In this document: positions 1 to 13,202 of the stretch, piece after piece
How positions within the stretch are numbered: the first letter of the stretch is position 1
Layout of the letters: every line of letters starts with the position of its first letter
Assembly (NCBI GenBank): GCA_951804985.1
Contig: OX638132.1
Location: 43,252,791-43,316,790, forward strand
Reading direction: 5' to 3'
Length of the DNA stretch: 64,000 nt
Source of the DNA: Dryomyza anilis
Taxonomy: Eukaryota; Arthropoda; Insecta; Diptera; Dryomyzidae
The notes under the pieces: model-generated
What the model saw: only the letters and a program-made list of their open reading frames with translations
Databases searched by the model: none
Told to the model about the DNA's origin: nothing
Position numbers and translations under genes: made by a program

Positions 1-3000
1 CAAGAACCCTTGCGCCGAATAATGATTTATATTGGAATTAGAAGGGCAAGAATAGATTACAAAATGTGCCAACTTTGAGTTCTCTAAGACGAGTATTTAC
101 AGAGTTATGAACATTTTAAATTTGAGAAGTGATTTCTAAAGCACCCTTGCGCCGAATAATGATTTATATTGGAATTAGAAGGTCAAGAATAGATTTATAT
201 TATTTATATAGAATAATGATTTATATTGGAATTAGAAGGTCAAGAATAGATTACAAAATGTGCCAACTTTGAGGCCTGTAAGACGAGTATTTACAGAGTT
301 ATGAATATTTTAAATTTGAGACGTGATTTCTCAAGCACCCTTGCGCCGATTATAATGAGTTATATTAGAATTAAAAGGGCAAAAATAGATTATAAAATGT
401 ACAAACTTTGGGGCATCTACGACTTGTATTTACGCAGTTATAAGCATTTTATTTTTGAGACGTGTTTTCTCAATAACCACATGCGCCGATTATAATGATT
501 TATATTGGAATTAAAAGGGCAAAAATAGATTACAAAATGTGCCAACTTTGAGGCCTCTATAACTCGTATTAACGGAGTTATGAGCATTTTAAATTTGAGA
601 CGTGATTTTTCAAGCACCCTTGCGCCGAATAATGATTTATATTGGAATTAAAAGGGCAAAAATAGATTACAAAATGTGCCAACTTTGAGGCCTCTACGAC
701 TTGTATTTACGGAGTTATGAGCATTTTAAGTTTGAGACGTGATTTCTCAAGAACTGTTCCGCCGTTTATAATGATTTTTATTAGAATTAAAGACAAAAAT
801 AGATCACAACATGTGCCAACTTTGAGGCTTCTACGACTCATATTTACGGAGTTATGTGCATTTTAAGTTTGAGACGCGATTTCTCAAGAACCCTTGCACC
901 GATTATAATAATTTATATTGGAATTAAAAGTGCAAGAATAGATTACAAAATGTGCCAACTTTGAGCCCTCTACGACGCGTATTTACGAAGTTATGAGCAT
1001 TTTAATTTTGAGAAGTAATCTCTCAAGAACTTTTGCGTCGATTATAATGATTTATATTAGAATTAAAAGGGCAAAAATATATTACAAAATGTGCCAACTT
1101 TGAGGCCTCTACGACGCGTATTTACGGAGTTATGAGCATTATAAATTTGAGAAGTAATCTCTCAAGAACCCTTGCGCCGATTATAATGATTTATATTATA
1201 ATTAAAAGGGCAAAAATAGATTACAAAATCTGCCAAATTTGAGGGCCTCTACGACTCGTATTTACGGAGTTATGAGCATTTTAAGTTTAAGACGTGACTA
1301 CTCAAGAACCCTTGCACCGATTATAATTAGTTATATTAGAATTAAAAGGGCAAAAATAGATTATAAAATGTACAAACTTTGGGGCCTCTACGACTAGTAT
1401 TTACGTAGTTATAATCATTTTATGTTTGAGACGTGTGTTCTCAATAACCACATGCGCCGATTATAATGATTTATATTGGAATTAAAAGGGCAAAAATAAA
1501 TTACAAAATGTGCCAACTTTGAGGCCTCTACGACTCATATTTAAGTAATTATGAGCATTTTAATTTTGAGAAGTGATTTTTTAAGTAATCTTGCTCCGAT
1601 TATAATAAGTTATATTAAAATTATAATAATTATAATTATAAGGGCAAAAATAAATTATAAAATGTGCTAACTTTGAGGCCCTTTACGACTCGTATTTACG
1701 GATTTATGAACATTTTAAGTTTGAGACGTGAGTTCTCAAGAACCCTTGCGCCGATTATAATGAGTTATATTAGAATTAAAAGGGCAAAAATAGATTATAA
1801 AATGTGCCAACTTTAAGGCCTCTACGACGTGTATTTACGGAGTTATGAGTATTTTATGTTTGAGATGTGATTTCTCAATAACCACATGCGCCAATTATAA
1901 TGATTTATATTGGAATTAAAAGGGCAAACATAGATCACAAAATGTGCAAACTTTGAGGCCTCTACGACGCGTATTTACGGAGTTATGAGCATTTTAAATT
2001 TGAGAAGTAATCTCTCAAGAACCCTTGCGCCGATTATACTGATTTATATTAGAATTAAAAAGGGCAAAAATAGATTACAAAATGTGCCAACTTTGAGGGC
2101 TCTACGACGCGTATTTACGGAGTTATGAGCATTTTAAATGAGAGAAGTAATCTCCCAAGAACCCTTGTGCCGATTATAAGGATTTATATTGGAATTAAAA
2201 GTGCAAAAATAGATTACAAAATGTGCCAACTTTGAGGCCTCTACGACGCGTATTTACGGAGTTATGAGCATTTTAAATTTGAAAAGTAATCTCTCAAGAA
2301 CTTTTACGCCGATTATAATGATTTATATTAGAATTAAAAGGGCAAAAATAGATTATAAAATGTGCCAACTTTGAGGCCTCTACTACGTGTATTTACGGAG
2401 TTATGAGCATTTTAAATTTGATACGTGATTTCTCAAGAACCGTTCCGCCGATTATAATGATTTATATTAGAATTAAAAAGGCAAAAATAGATTACAAAAT
2501 GTGCCAACTTTGAGGCCTCTACGACGCGTATTTACGGAGTTATGAGCATTTTAAATTTGAGAAGTAATCTGTCAAGAACCCTTACGCCGATTATAATGAT
2601 TTATATTATAATTAAAAGGGCAAAAATAGATTACAAAATCTGCCAAATTTGAGGCCCTCTACAACTGTATTTACGGAGTTATGAACATTTTAAGTTTGAG
2701 AAGTGACTTCTCAAACACCTTTGCGCCGATTATAATTAGTTATATTAGAATTAAAAGGGCAAAAATAGATTATAAAATGTACAAACTTTGGGGCCTCTAC
2801 GACTAGTATTTACGTAGCTATAATCATTTTATGTTTGAGACGTGTGTTCTCAATAAACACATGCGCCAATTATAATGATTTATATTGGAATTAAAAGGGC
2901 AAAAATAAATTACAAAATGTGCCAACTTTTAGGCCTCTACGACTCATATTTAAGTAATTATCAGCATTTTAGTTTTGAGAAATGATTTTTTAAGAAATCT

Positions 3001-3631
3001 TGCTCCGATTATAATAAGTTATATTAAAATTATAATAATTATAATTAAAAGGACAAAAATAAATTATAAAATGTGCCAACTTTGAGGCCCTCTACGACTC
3101 GTATTTACGGAGTTATGAGCATTTTAAATTTGAGACGTGACTTCTAAAGAACCCTTGCGCCGATTATAATGAGTTATATTAGAATTAAAAGGGCAAAAAT
3201 AGATTATAGAATATGCCAAATTTAAGGCCTCTACGACGTGTATTTACGGAGTTATGAGCATTTTATGTTTGAGACGTGATTTCTCAATAACCTCATGCGC
3301 CAATTATAATGATTTATATTGGAATTAAAAGGGAAAAAATAAATTACAAAATGTACCAACTTTGTGGCCTCTAAGACGAGTATTTACAGAGTTATGAACA
3401 TTTTAAATTTGAGACGTGATTTCTCAAGCTCCCTTGCGCCGATTATAATGAGTAATATTAGAATTAAAAGGGCACAAATAGATTATAAAATGTACAAAAT
3501 TTGGGGCCTCTACGACTTGTATTTAGCAGTTATAAGCATTTTATGTTTGAGACGTGTTTTCTCAATAACCACATGCGCCGATTATAATGATTTATATTGG
3601 AATTAAAAGGGCAAAAATAGATTACAAAATG
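1..3631 (+). repeat. 139-bp satellite array, plus orientation, higher-order unit 0 (left-truncated by window)
   Basis: Head-to-tail monomers. The step from one GAGGCCT to the next is 139 bp (for example 2234 to 2373). Monomers differ at a few fixed sites: the two bases after CTACGAC, GAGAAGTAATCTCTCAA versus GAGACGTGATTTCTCAA, and CCCTTGCGCC versus CCGTTCCGCC. The order of variants from about 700 onward recurs from about 4,884, which shows a higher-order repeat. Monomers near 1,620 and 3,035 carry a short ATAATTATAATT insertion, a possible seed of the later minisatellites. The first 300 bp contain short rearranged monomers. No gene is seen. Because 139 is not a multiple of three, reading frame is lost at each monomer, which argues against coding. 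Confidence 0.95.
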
Positions 3632-3650
3632 TGCCAACTTTGAGTTGGCA
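3632..3650. other. Hairpin at left boundary of minisatellite array 1
   Basis: A perfect inverted repeat TGCCAAC / GTTGGCA with the 5-nt loop TTTGA lies directly against the first unit of the 9-bp array. The left arm is normal monomer sequence. The right arm is not found at this place in ordinary monomers, which continue GAGTTATGAGC (for example at 28,092). Confidence 0.85.
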
Positions 3651-4528
3651 TATAATAATTATAATAATTATAATAATTATAATAATTATAATAATTATAA
3701 TAATTATAATAATTATAATAATTATAATAATTATAATAATTATAATAATTATAATAATTATAATAATTATAATAATTATAATAATTATAATAATTATAAT
3801 AATTATAATAATTATAATAATTATAATAATTATAATAATTATAATAATTATAATAATTATAATAATTATAATAATTATAATAATTATAATAATTATAATA
3901 ATTATAATAATTATAATAATTATAATAATTATAATAATTATAATAATTATAATAATTATAATAATTATAATAATTATAATAATTATAATAATTATAATAA
4001 TTATAATAATTATAATAATTATAATAATTATAATAATTATAATAATTATAATAATTATAATAATTATAATAATTATAATAATTATAATAATTATAATAAT
4101 TATAATAATTATAATAATTATAATAATTATAATAATTATAATAATTATAATAATTATAATAATTATAATAATTATAATAATTATAATAATTATAATAATT
4201 ATAATAATTATAATAATTATAATAATTATAATAATTATAATAATTATAATAATTATAATAATTATAATAATTATAATAATTATAATAATTATAATAATTA
4301 TAATAATTATAATAATTATAATAATTATAATAATTATAATAATTATAATAATTATAATAATTATAATAATTATAATAATTATAATAATTATAATAATTAT
4401 AATAATTATAATAATTATAATAATTATAATAATTATAATAATTATAATAATTATAATAATTATAATAATTATAATAATTATAATAATTATAATAATTATA
4501 ATTTTTATAATAATTATAATAATTATAA
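3651..4528. repeat. 9-bp minisatellite array 1, (ATTATAATA)n, about 98 units
   Basis: Almost uninterrupted 9-bp repeats. The only clear flaw is a run of T near 4,501. One frame reads entirely as isoleucine because ATT, ATA and AAT-free phase codons ATT/ATA/ATA all specify Ile. The next frame reads Asn-Asn-Tyr, and the third is stop-rich. The long open frames are therefore a by-product of the repeat and not genes. The right flank returns to the monomer at AAAAAGTATAATTAAAAGGG. Such pure A/T DNA should unwind easily, but no functional role is shown. Confidence 0.97.
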
Positions 4529-7500
4529 AAAGTATAATTAAAAGGGCAAAAATAAATTATAAAATGTGATAACTTTGAGGACTCTACGACTCGTATTTAC
4601 GGAGTTATGAACATTTTATTTTGAGACGTCATTTCTCAAGAACCGTTCCGCCGTTTATTATGATTTATATTATAATTAAAGGCCTAAAATAGATTACAAA
4701 ATGTGCCAGCTTTAAGTTATGAGCATTTTAAGTTTGAGCCGTGATTTTTCAAGAACCCTTGCTTCGATTATAAGAATTTATATTGGATTATAAGAATTTA
4801 TAATAGAATTAAAAGGGCAAAAATAGATTACAAAATGTGCCAACTTTGAGGCCTCTACGACTTGTATTTACGGAGTTATGAGCATTTCAAGTTTGAGACG
4901 TGATTTCTCAAGAACTGTTCCGCCGTTTATAATGATTTTTATTAGAATTAAAGACAAAAATAGATCACAACATGTGCCAACTTTGAGGCTTCTACGACTC
5001 ATATTTACGGAGTTATGTGCATTTTAAGTTTGAGACGCGATTTCTCAAGAACCCTTGCACCGATTATAATAATTTATATTGGAATTAAAAGTGCAAGAAT
5101 AGATTACAAAATGTGCCAACTTTGAGCCCTCTACGACGCGTATTTACGAAGTTATGAGCATTTTAAATTTGAGAAGTAATCTCTCAAGAACTTTTGCGTC
5201 GATTATAATGATTTATATTAGAATTAAAAGGGCAAAAATATATTACAAAATGTGCCAACTTTGAGGCCTCTACGACGCGTATTTACGGAGTTATGAGCAT
5301 TATAAATTTGAGAAGTAATCTCTCAAGAACCCTTGCGCCGATTATAATGATTTATATTATAATTAAAATGGCAATAATAGATTACAAAATGTGCCAAATT
5401 TGAGGGCCTCTACGACTCGTATTTACGGAGTTATGAGCATTTTAAGTTTAAGACGTGACTACTCAAGAACCCTTGCACCGATTATAATTAGTTATATTAG
5501 AATTAAAAGGGCAAAAATAGATTATAAAATGTACAAACTTTGGGGCCTCTACGACTAGTATTTACGTAGTTATAATCATTTTATGTTTGAGACGTGTGTT
5601 CTCAATAACCACATGCGCCGATTATAATGATTTATATTGGAATTAAAAGGGCAAAAATAAATTACAAAATGTGCCAACTTTGAGGCCTCTACGACTCATA
5701 TTTAAGTAATTATGAGCATTTTAATTTTGAGAAGTGATTTTTTAAGTAATCTTGCTCCGATTATAATAAGTTATATTAAAATTATAATAATTATAATTAT
5801 AAGGGCAAAAATAAATTATAAAATGTGCCAACTTTGAGGCCCTTTACGACTCGTATTTACGGATTTATGAACAGTTTAAGTTTGAGACGTGACTTCTCAA
5901 GAACCCTTGCGCCGATTATAATGAGTTATATTAGAATTAAAAGGGCAAAAATAGATTATAAAATGTGCCAACTTTAAGGCCTCTACGACGTGTATTTACG
6001 GAGTTATGAGCATTTTATGTTTGAGATGTGATTTCTCAATAATCACATGCGCCAATTATAATGATTTATATTGGAATTAAAAGGGCAAACATAGATCACA
6101 AAATGTGCAAACTTTGAGGCCTCTACGACGCGTATTTACGGAGTTATGAGCATTTTAAATTTGAGAAGTAATCTCTCAAGAACCCTTGCGCCGATTATAC
6201 TGATTTATATTAGAATTAAAAAGGGCAAAAATAGATTACAAAATGTGCCAACTTTGAGGGCTCTACGACGCGTATTTACGGAGTTATGAGCATTTTAAAT
6301 GAGAGAAGTAATCTCCCAAGAACCCTTGTGCCGATTATAAGGATTTATATTGGAATTAAAAGTGCAAAAATAGATTACAAAATGTGCCAACTTTGAGGCC
6401 TCTACTACGTGTATTTACGGAGTTATGAGCATTTTAAATTTGATACGTGATTTCTCAAGAACCGTTCCGCCGATTATAATGATTTATATTAGAATTAAAA
6501 AGGCAAAAATAGATTACAAAATGTGCCAACTTTGAGGCCTCTACGACGCGTATTTACGGAGTTATGAGCATTTTAAATTTGAGAAGTAATCTCTCAAGAA
6601 CCCTTACGCCGATTATAATGATTTATATTATAATTAAAAGGGCAAAAATAGATTACAAAATCTGCCAAATTTGAGGCCCTCTACAACTGTATTTACGGAG
6701 TTATGAACATTTTAAGTTTGAGAAGTGACTTCTCAAACACCTTTGCGCCGATTATAATTAGTTATATTAGAATTAAAAGGGCAAAAATAGATTATAAAAT
6801 GTACAAACTTTGGGGCCTCTACGACTAGTATTTACGTAGTTATAATCATTTTATGTTTGAGACGTGTGTTCTCAATAAACACATGCGCCAATTATAATGA
6901 TTTATATTGGAATTAAAAGGGCAAAAATAAATTACAAAATGTGCCAACTTTTAGGCCTCTACGACTCATATTTAAGTAATTATCAGCATTTTAGTTTTGA
7001 GAAATGATTTTTTAAGTAATCTTGCTCCGATTATAATAAGTTATATTAAAATTATAATAATTATAATTAAAAGGACAAAAATAAATTATAAAATGTGCCA
7101 ACTTTGAGGCCCTCTACGACTCGTATTTACGGAGTTATGAGCATTTTAAATTTGAGACGTGACTTCTAAAGAACCCTTGCGCCGATTATAATGAGTTATA
7201 TTAGAATTAAAAGGGCAAAAATAGATTATAGAATATGCCAAATTTAAGGCCTCTACGACGTGTATTTACGGAGTTATGAGCATTTTATGTTTGAGACGTG
7301 ATTTCTCAATAACCTCATGCGCCAATTATAATGATTTATATTGGAATTAAAAGGGCAAAAATAAATTACAAAATGTACCAACTTTGTGGCCTCTAAGACG
7401 AGTATTTACAGAGTTATGAACATTTTAAATTTGAGACGTGATTTCTCAAGCTCCCTTGCGCCGATTATAATGAGTAATATTAGAATTAAAAGGGCACAAA

Positions 7501-7653
7501 TAGATTATAAAATGTACAAAATTTGGGGCCTCTACGACTTGTATTTAGCAGTTATAAGCATTTTATGTTTGAGACGTGTTTTCTCAATAACCACATGCGC
7601 CGATTATAATGATTTATATTGGAATTAAAAGGGCAAAAATAGATTACAAAATG
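4529..7653 (+). repeat. 139-bp satellite array, plus orientation, higher-order unit 1
   Basis: The block begins with a monomer marked by GTGATAACTTTGAGGACTC, then a shortened monomer (CAGCTTTAAGTTATGAGC), then one with a duplicated GGATTATAAGAATTTATA segment. This opening is shared after every minisatellite array. It ends in the diagnostic variant GTGGCCTCTAAGACGAG at 7,386. The satellite part of the unit is about 3.1 kb. No gene is seen. Confidence 0.95.
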
Positions 7654-7672
7654 TGCCAACTTTGAGTTGGCA
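7654..7672. other. Hairpin at left boundary of minisatellite array 2
   Basis: Same TGCCAAC-TTTGA-GTTGGCA inverted repeat as at array 1, in the same position against the array. Confidence 0.85.
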
Positions 7673-8270
7673 TATAATAATTATAATAATTATAATAATT
7701 ATAATAATTATAATAATTATAATAATTATAATAATTATAATAATTATAATAATTATAATAATTATAATAATTATAATAATTATAATAATTATAATAATTA
7801 TAATAATTATAATAATTATAATAATTATAATAATTATAATAATTATAATAATTATAATAATTATAATAATTATAATAATTATAATAATTATAATAATTAT
7901 AATAATTATAATAATTATAATAATTATAATAATTATAATAATTATAATAATTATAATAATTATAATAATTATAATAATTATAATAATTATAATAATTATA
8001 ATAATTATAATAATTATAATAATTATAATAATTATAATAATTATAATAATTATAATAATTATAATAATTATAATAATTATAATAATTATAATAATTATAA
8101 TAATTATAATAATTATAATAATTATAATAATTATAATAATTATAATAATTATAATAATTATAATAATTATAATAATTATAATAATTATAATAATTATAAT
8201 AATTATAATAATTATAATAATTATAATAATTATAATAATTATAATTATTATAATAATTATAATAAATATA
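7673..8270. repeat. 9-bp minisatellite array 2, about 66 units
   Basis: Pure ATTATAATA repeats with degenerate units only in the last 30 bp (ATTATTATAATAATTATAATAAATA). About 280 bp shorter than array 1 with identical flanks, so array length has changed between higher-order units. Confidence 0.97.
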
Positions 8271-11200
8271 AAAAGTATAATTAAAAGGGCAAAAATAAAT
8301 TATAAAATGTGATAACTTTGAGGACTCTACGACTCGTATTTACGGAGTTATGAACATTTTATTTTGAGACGTCATTTCTCAAGAACCGTTCCGCCGTTTA
8401 TTATGATTTATATTATAATTAAAGGCCTAAAATAGATTACAAAATGTGCCAGCTTTAAGTTATGAGCATTTTAAGTTTGAGCCGTGATTTCTCAAAAACC
8501 CTTGCTTCGATTATAAGAATTTATATTGGATTATAAGAATTTATAATAGAATTAAAAGGGCAAAAATAGATTACAAAATGTGCCAACTTTGAGGCCTCTA
8601 CGACTTGTATTTACGGAGTTATGAGCATTTCAAGTTTGAGACGTGATTTCTCAAGAACTGTTCCGCCGTTTATAATGATTTTTATTAGAATTAAAGACAA
8701 AAATAGATCACAACATGTGCCAACTTTGAGGCTTCTACGACTCATATTTACGGAGTTATGTGCATTTTAAGTTTGAGACGCGATTTCTCAAGAACCCTTG
8801 CACCGATTATAATAATTTATATTGGAATTAAAAGTGCAAGAATAGATTACAAAATGTGCCAACTTTGAGGCCTCTACGACGCGTATTTACGGAGTTATGA
8901 GCATTTTAAATTTGAAAAGTAATCTCTCAAGAACTTTTACGCCGATTATAATGATTTATATTAGAATTAAAAGGGCAAAAATATATTACAAAATGTGCCA
9001 ACTTTGAGGCCTCTACGACGCGTATTTACGGAGTTATGAGCATTATAAATTTGAGAAGTAATCTCTCAAGAACTTTTGCGTCGATTATAATGATTTATAT
9101 TAGAATTAAAAGGGCAAAAATATATTACAAAATGTGCCAACTTTGAGGCCTCTACGACGCGTATTTACGGAGTTATGAGCATTTTAAATTTGAGAAGTAA
9201 TCTCTCAAGAACTTTTGCGTCGATTATAATGATTTATATTAGAATTAAAAGGGCAAAAATATATTACAAAATGTGCCAACTTTGAGGCCTCTACGACGCG
9301 TATTTACGGAGTTATGAGCATTATAAATTTGAGAAGTAATCTCTCAAGAACCCTTGCGCCGATTATAATGATTTATATTATAATTAAAAGGGCAATAATA
9401 GATTACAAAATGTGCCAAATTTGAGGGCCTCTACGACTCGTATTTACGGAGTTATGAGCATTTTAAATTTGAGAAGTAATCTCTCAAGAACTTTTGCGTC
9501 GATTATAATGATTTACATTAGAATTAAAAGGGCAAACATATATTACAAAATGTGCCAACTTTGAGGGCTCTACGACGCGTATTTACGGAGTTATGAGCAT
9601 TTTAAATGAGAGAAGTAATCTCCCAAGAACCCTTGTGCCGATTATAAGGATTTATATTGGAATTAAAAGTGCAAAAATAGATTACAAAATGTGCCAACTT
9701 TGAGGCCTCTACGACGCGTATTTACGGAGTTATGAGCATTTAAAATTTGAGAAGTAATCTCTCAAGAACTTTTACGCCGATTATAATGATTTATATTAGA
9801 ATTAAAAGGGCAAAAATAGATTATAAAATGTGCCAACTTTGAGGCCTCTACTACGTGTATTTACGGAGTTATGAGCATTTTAAATTTGAGACGTGATTTC
9901 TCAAGCACCCTTGCGCCGAATAATGATTTATATTGGAATTAAAAGGGCAAAAATAGATTACAAAATGTGCCAACTTTGAGGCCTCTACGACTTGTATTTA
10001 CGGAGTTATGAGCATTTTAAGTTTGAGACGTGATTTCTCAAGAACTGTGCCGCCGTTTATAATGATTTTAATTAGAATTAAAGGCAAAAATAGATCACAA
10101 CATGTGCCAACTTTGAGGCTTCTACGACTCATATTTACGGAGTTATGAGCATTTTAAGTTTAAAACGTGACTACTCAAGAACCCTTGCACCGATTATAAT
10201 TAGTTATATTAGAATTAAAAGGGCAAAAATAGATTATAAAATGTACAAACTTAGGGGCCTCTACGACTAGTATTTACGTAGTTATAATCATTTTATGTTT
10301 GAGACGTGTGTTCTCAATAACCACATGCGCCGATTATAATGATTTATATTGGAATTAAAAGGGCAAAAATAAATTACAAAATGTGCCAACTTTGAGGCCT
10401 CTACGACTCATATTTAAGTAATTATGAGCATTTTAATTTTGAGAAGTGATTTTTTAAGTAATCTTGCTCCGATTATAATAAGTTATATTAAAATTATAAT
10501 AATTATAATTATAAGGGCAAAAATAAATTATAAAATGTGCCAACTTTGAGGCCCTTTACGACTCGTATTTACGGATTTATGAACATTTTAAGTTTGAGAC
10601 GTGACTTCTCAAGAACCCTTGCGCCGATTATAATGAGTTATATTAGAATTAAAAGGGCAAAAATAGATTATAAAATGTGCCAACTTTAAGGCCTCTACGA
10701 CGTGTATTTACGGAGTTATGAGTATTTTATGTTTGAGATGTGATTTCTCAATAACCACATGCGCCAATTATAATGATTTATATTGGAATTAAAAGGGCAA
10801 ACATAGATCACAAAATGTGCAAACTTTGAGGCCTCTACGACGCGTATTTACGGAGTTATGAGCATTTTAAATTTGAGAAGTAATCTCTCAAGAACCCTTG
10901 CGCCGATTATACTGATTTATATTAGAATTAAAAAGGGCAAAAATAGATTACAAAATGTGCCAACTTTGAGGGTTCTACGACGCGTATTTACGGAGTTATG
11001 AGCATTTTAAATGAGAGAAGTAATCTCCCAAGAACCCTTGTGCCGATTATAAGGATTTATATTGGAATTAAAAGTGCAAAAATAGATTACAAAATGTGCC
11101 AACTTTGAGGCCTCTACGACGCGTATTTACGGAGTTATGAGCATTTTAAATTTGAAAAGTAATCTCTCAAGAACTTTTACGCCGATTATAATGATTTATA

Positions 11201-12504
11201 TTAGAATTAAAAGGGCAAAAATAGATTATAAAATGTGCCAACTTTGAGGCCTCTACTACGTGTATTTACGGAGTTATGAGCATTTTAAATTTGATACGTG
11301 ATTTCTCAAGAACCGTTCCGCCGATTATAATGATTTATATTAGAATTAAAAAGGCAAAAATAGATTACAAAATGTGCCAACTTTGAGGCCTCTACGACGC
11401 GTATTTACGGAGTTATGAGCATTTTAAATTTGAGAAGTAATCTGTCAAGAACCCTTACGCCGATTATAATGATTTATATTATAATTAAAAGGGCAAAAAT
11501 AGATTACAAAATCTGCCAAATTTGAGGCCCTCTACAACTGTATTTACGGAGTTATGAACATTTTAAGTTTGAGAAGTGACTTCTCAAACACCTTTGCGCC
11601 GATTATAATTAGTTATATTAGAATTAAAAGGGCAAAAATAGATTATAAAATGTACAAACTTTGGGGCCTCTACGACTAGTATTTACGTAGTTATAATCAT
11701 TTTATGTTTGAGACGTGTGTTCTCAATAAACACATGCGCCAATTATAATGATTTATATTGGAATTAAAAGGGCAAAAATAAATTACAAAATGTGCCAACT
11801 TTTAGGCCTCTACGACTCATATTTAAGTAATTATCAGCATTTTAGTTTTGAGAAATGATTTTTTAAGTAATCTTGCTCCGATTATAATAAGTTATATTAA
11901 AATTATAATAATTATAATTAAAAGGACAAAAATAAATTATAAAATGTGCCAACTTTGAGGCCCTCTACGACTCGTATTTACGGAGTTATGAGCATTTTAA
12001 ATTTGAGACGTGACTTCTAAAGAACCCTTGCGCCGATTATAATGAGTTATATTAGAATTAAAAGGGCAAAAATAGATTATAGAATATGCCAAATTTAAGG
12101 CCTCTACGACGTGTATTTACGGAGTTATGAGCATTTTATGTTTGAGACGTGATTTCTCAATAACCTCATGCGCCAATTATAATGATTTATATTGGAATTA
12201 AAAGGGCAAAAATAAATTACAAAATGTACCAACTTTGTGGCCTCTAAGACGAGTATTTACAGAGTTATGAACATTTTAAATTTGAGACGTGATTTCTCAA
12301 GCTCCCTTGCGCCGATTATAATGAGTAATATTAGAATTAAAAGGGCACAAATAGATTATAAAATGTACAAAATTTGGGGCCTCTACGACTTGTATTTAGC
12401 AGTTATAAGCATTTTATGTTTGAGACGTGTTTTCTCAATAACCACATGCGCCGATTATAATGATTTATATTGGAATTAAAAGGGCAAAAATAGATTACAA
12501 AATG
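8271..12504 (+). repeat. 139-bp satellite array, plus orientation, higher-order unit 2 (longest)
   Basis: Opens and closes like unit 1 but is about 1.1 kb longer. The extra length lies around 8,870-9,900, where near-identical monomers of the GACGCGTATTTACGG / GAAGTAATCTCTCAAGAACTTTTGCGTCG type are repeated. This is consistent with local unequal exchange. The diagnostic monomer is at 12,237. No gene is seen. Confidence 0.95.
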
Positions 12505-12523
12505 TGCCAACTTTGAGTTGGCA
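12505..12523. other. Hairpin at left boundary of minisatellite array 3
   Basis: Same inverted repeat TGCCAAC-TTTGA-GTTGGCA abutting the array. Confidence 0.85.
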
Positions 12524-13202
12524 TATAATAATTATAATAATTATAATAATTATAATAATTATAATAATTATAATAATTATAATAATTATAATAATTATAA
12601 TAATTATAATAATTAAAATAATTATAATAATTATAATAATTATAATAATTATAATAATTATAATAATTATAATAATTATAATAATTATAATAATTATAAT
12701 AATTATAATAATTATAATAATTATAATAATTATAATAATTATAATAATTATAATAATTATAATAATTATAATAATTATAATAATTATAATAATTATAATA
12801 ATTATAATAATTATAATAATTATAATAATTATAATAATTATAATAATTATAATAATTATAATAATTATAATAATTATAATAATTATAATAATTATAATAA
12901 TTATAATAATTATAATAATTATAATAATTATAATAATTATAATAATTATAATAATTATAATAATTATAATAATTATAATAATTATAATAATTATAATAAT
13001 TATAATAATTATAATAATTATAATAATTATAATAATTATAATAATTATAATAATTATAATAATTATAATAATTATAATAATTATAATAATTATAATAATT
13101 ATAATAATTATAATAATTATAATAATTATAATAATTATAATAATTATAATAATTATAATAATTATAATAATTATAATAATTATAATAATTATAATAATTA
13201 TA
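12524..13202. repeat. 9-bp minisatellite array 3, about 75 units
   Basis: Pure ATTATAATA units with one visible substitution (T to A near 12,615). The right flank is AAAAAGTATAATTAAAAGGG as in the other arrays. Confidence 0.97.

Noticed and set aside
3364..3606. Recurring 80- or 92-codon plus-strand frames (also 7,386, 12,237, 16,199, 19,418, 22,086, 25,252, 35,008, 42,972, 48,041)
   Set aside because: They span about one and a half satellite monomers. The monomer length of 139 changes frame each repeat, and recurrence reflects duplication of DNA, not coding constraint.
1..3631. CRISPR-like array of repeats
   Set aside because: Repeats are contiguous 139-bp monomers without unique spacers, and no cas-like gene is present.
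3631..4569. Open frames of about 300 codons of poly-isoleucine and Asn-Asn-Tyr over the minisatellites (also at 7,653, 12,504 and 16,466)
   Set aside because: They are forced by a 9-bp repeat without stops in two frames. They have no other composition, and length changes freely between copies.
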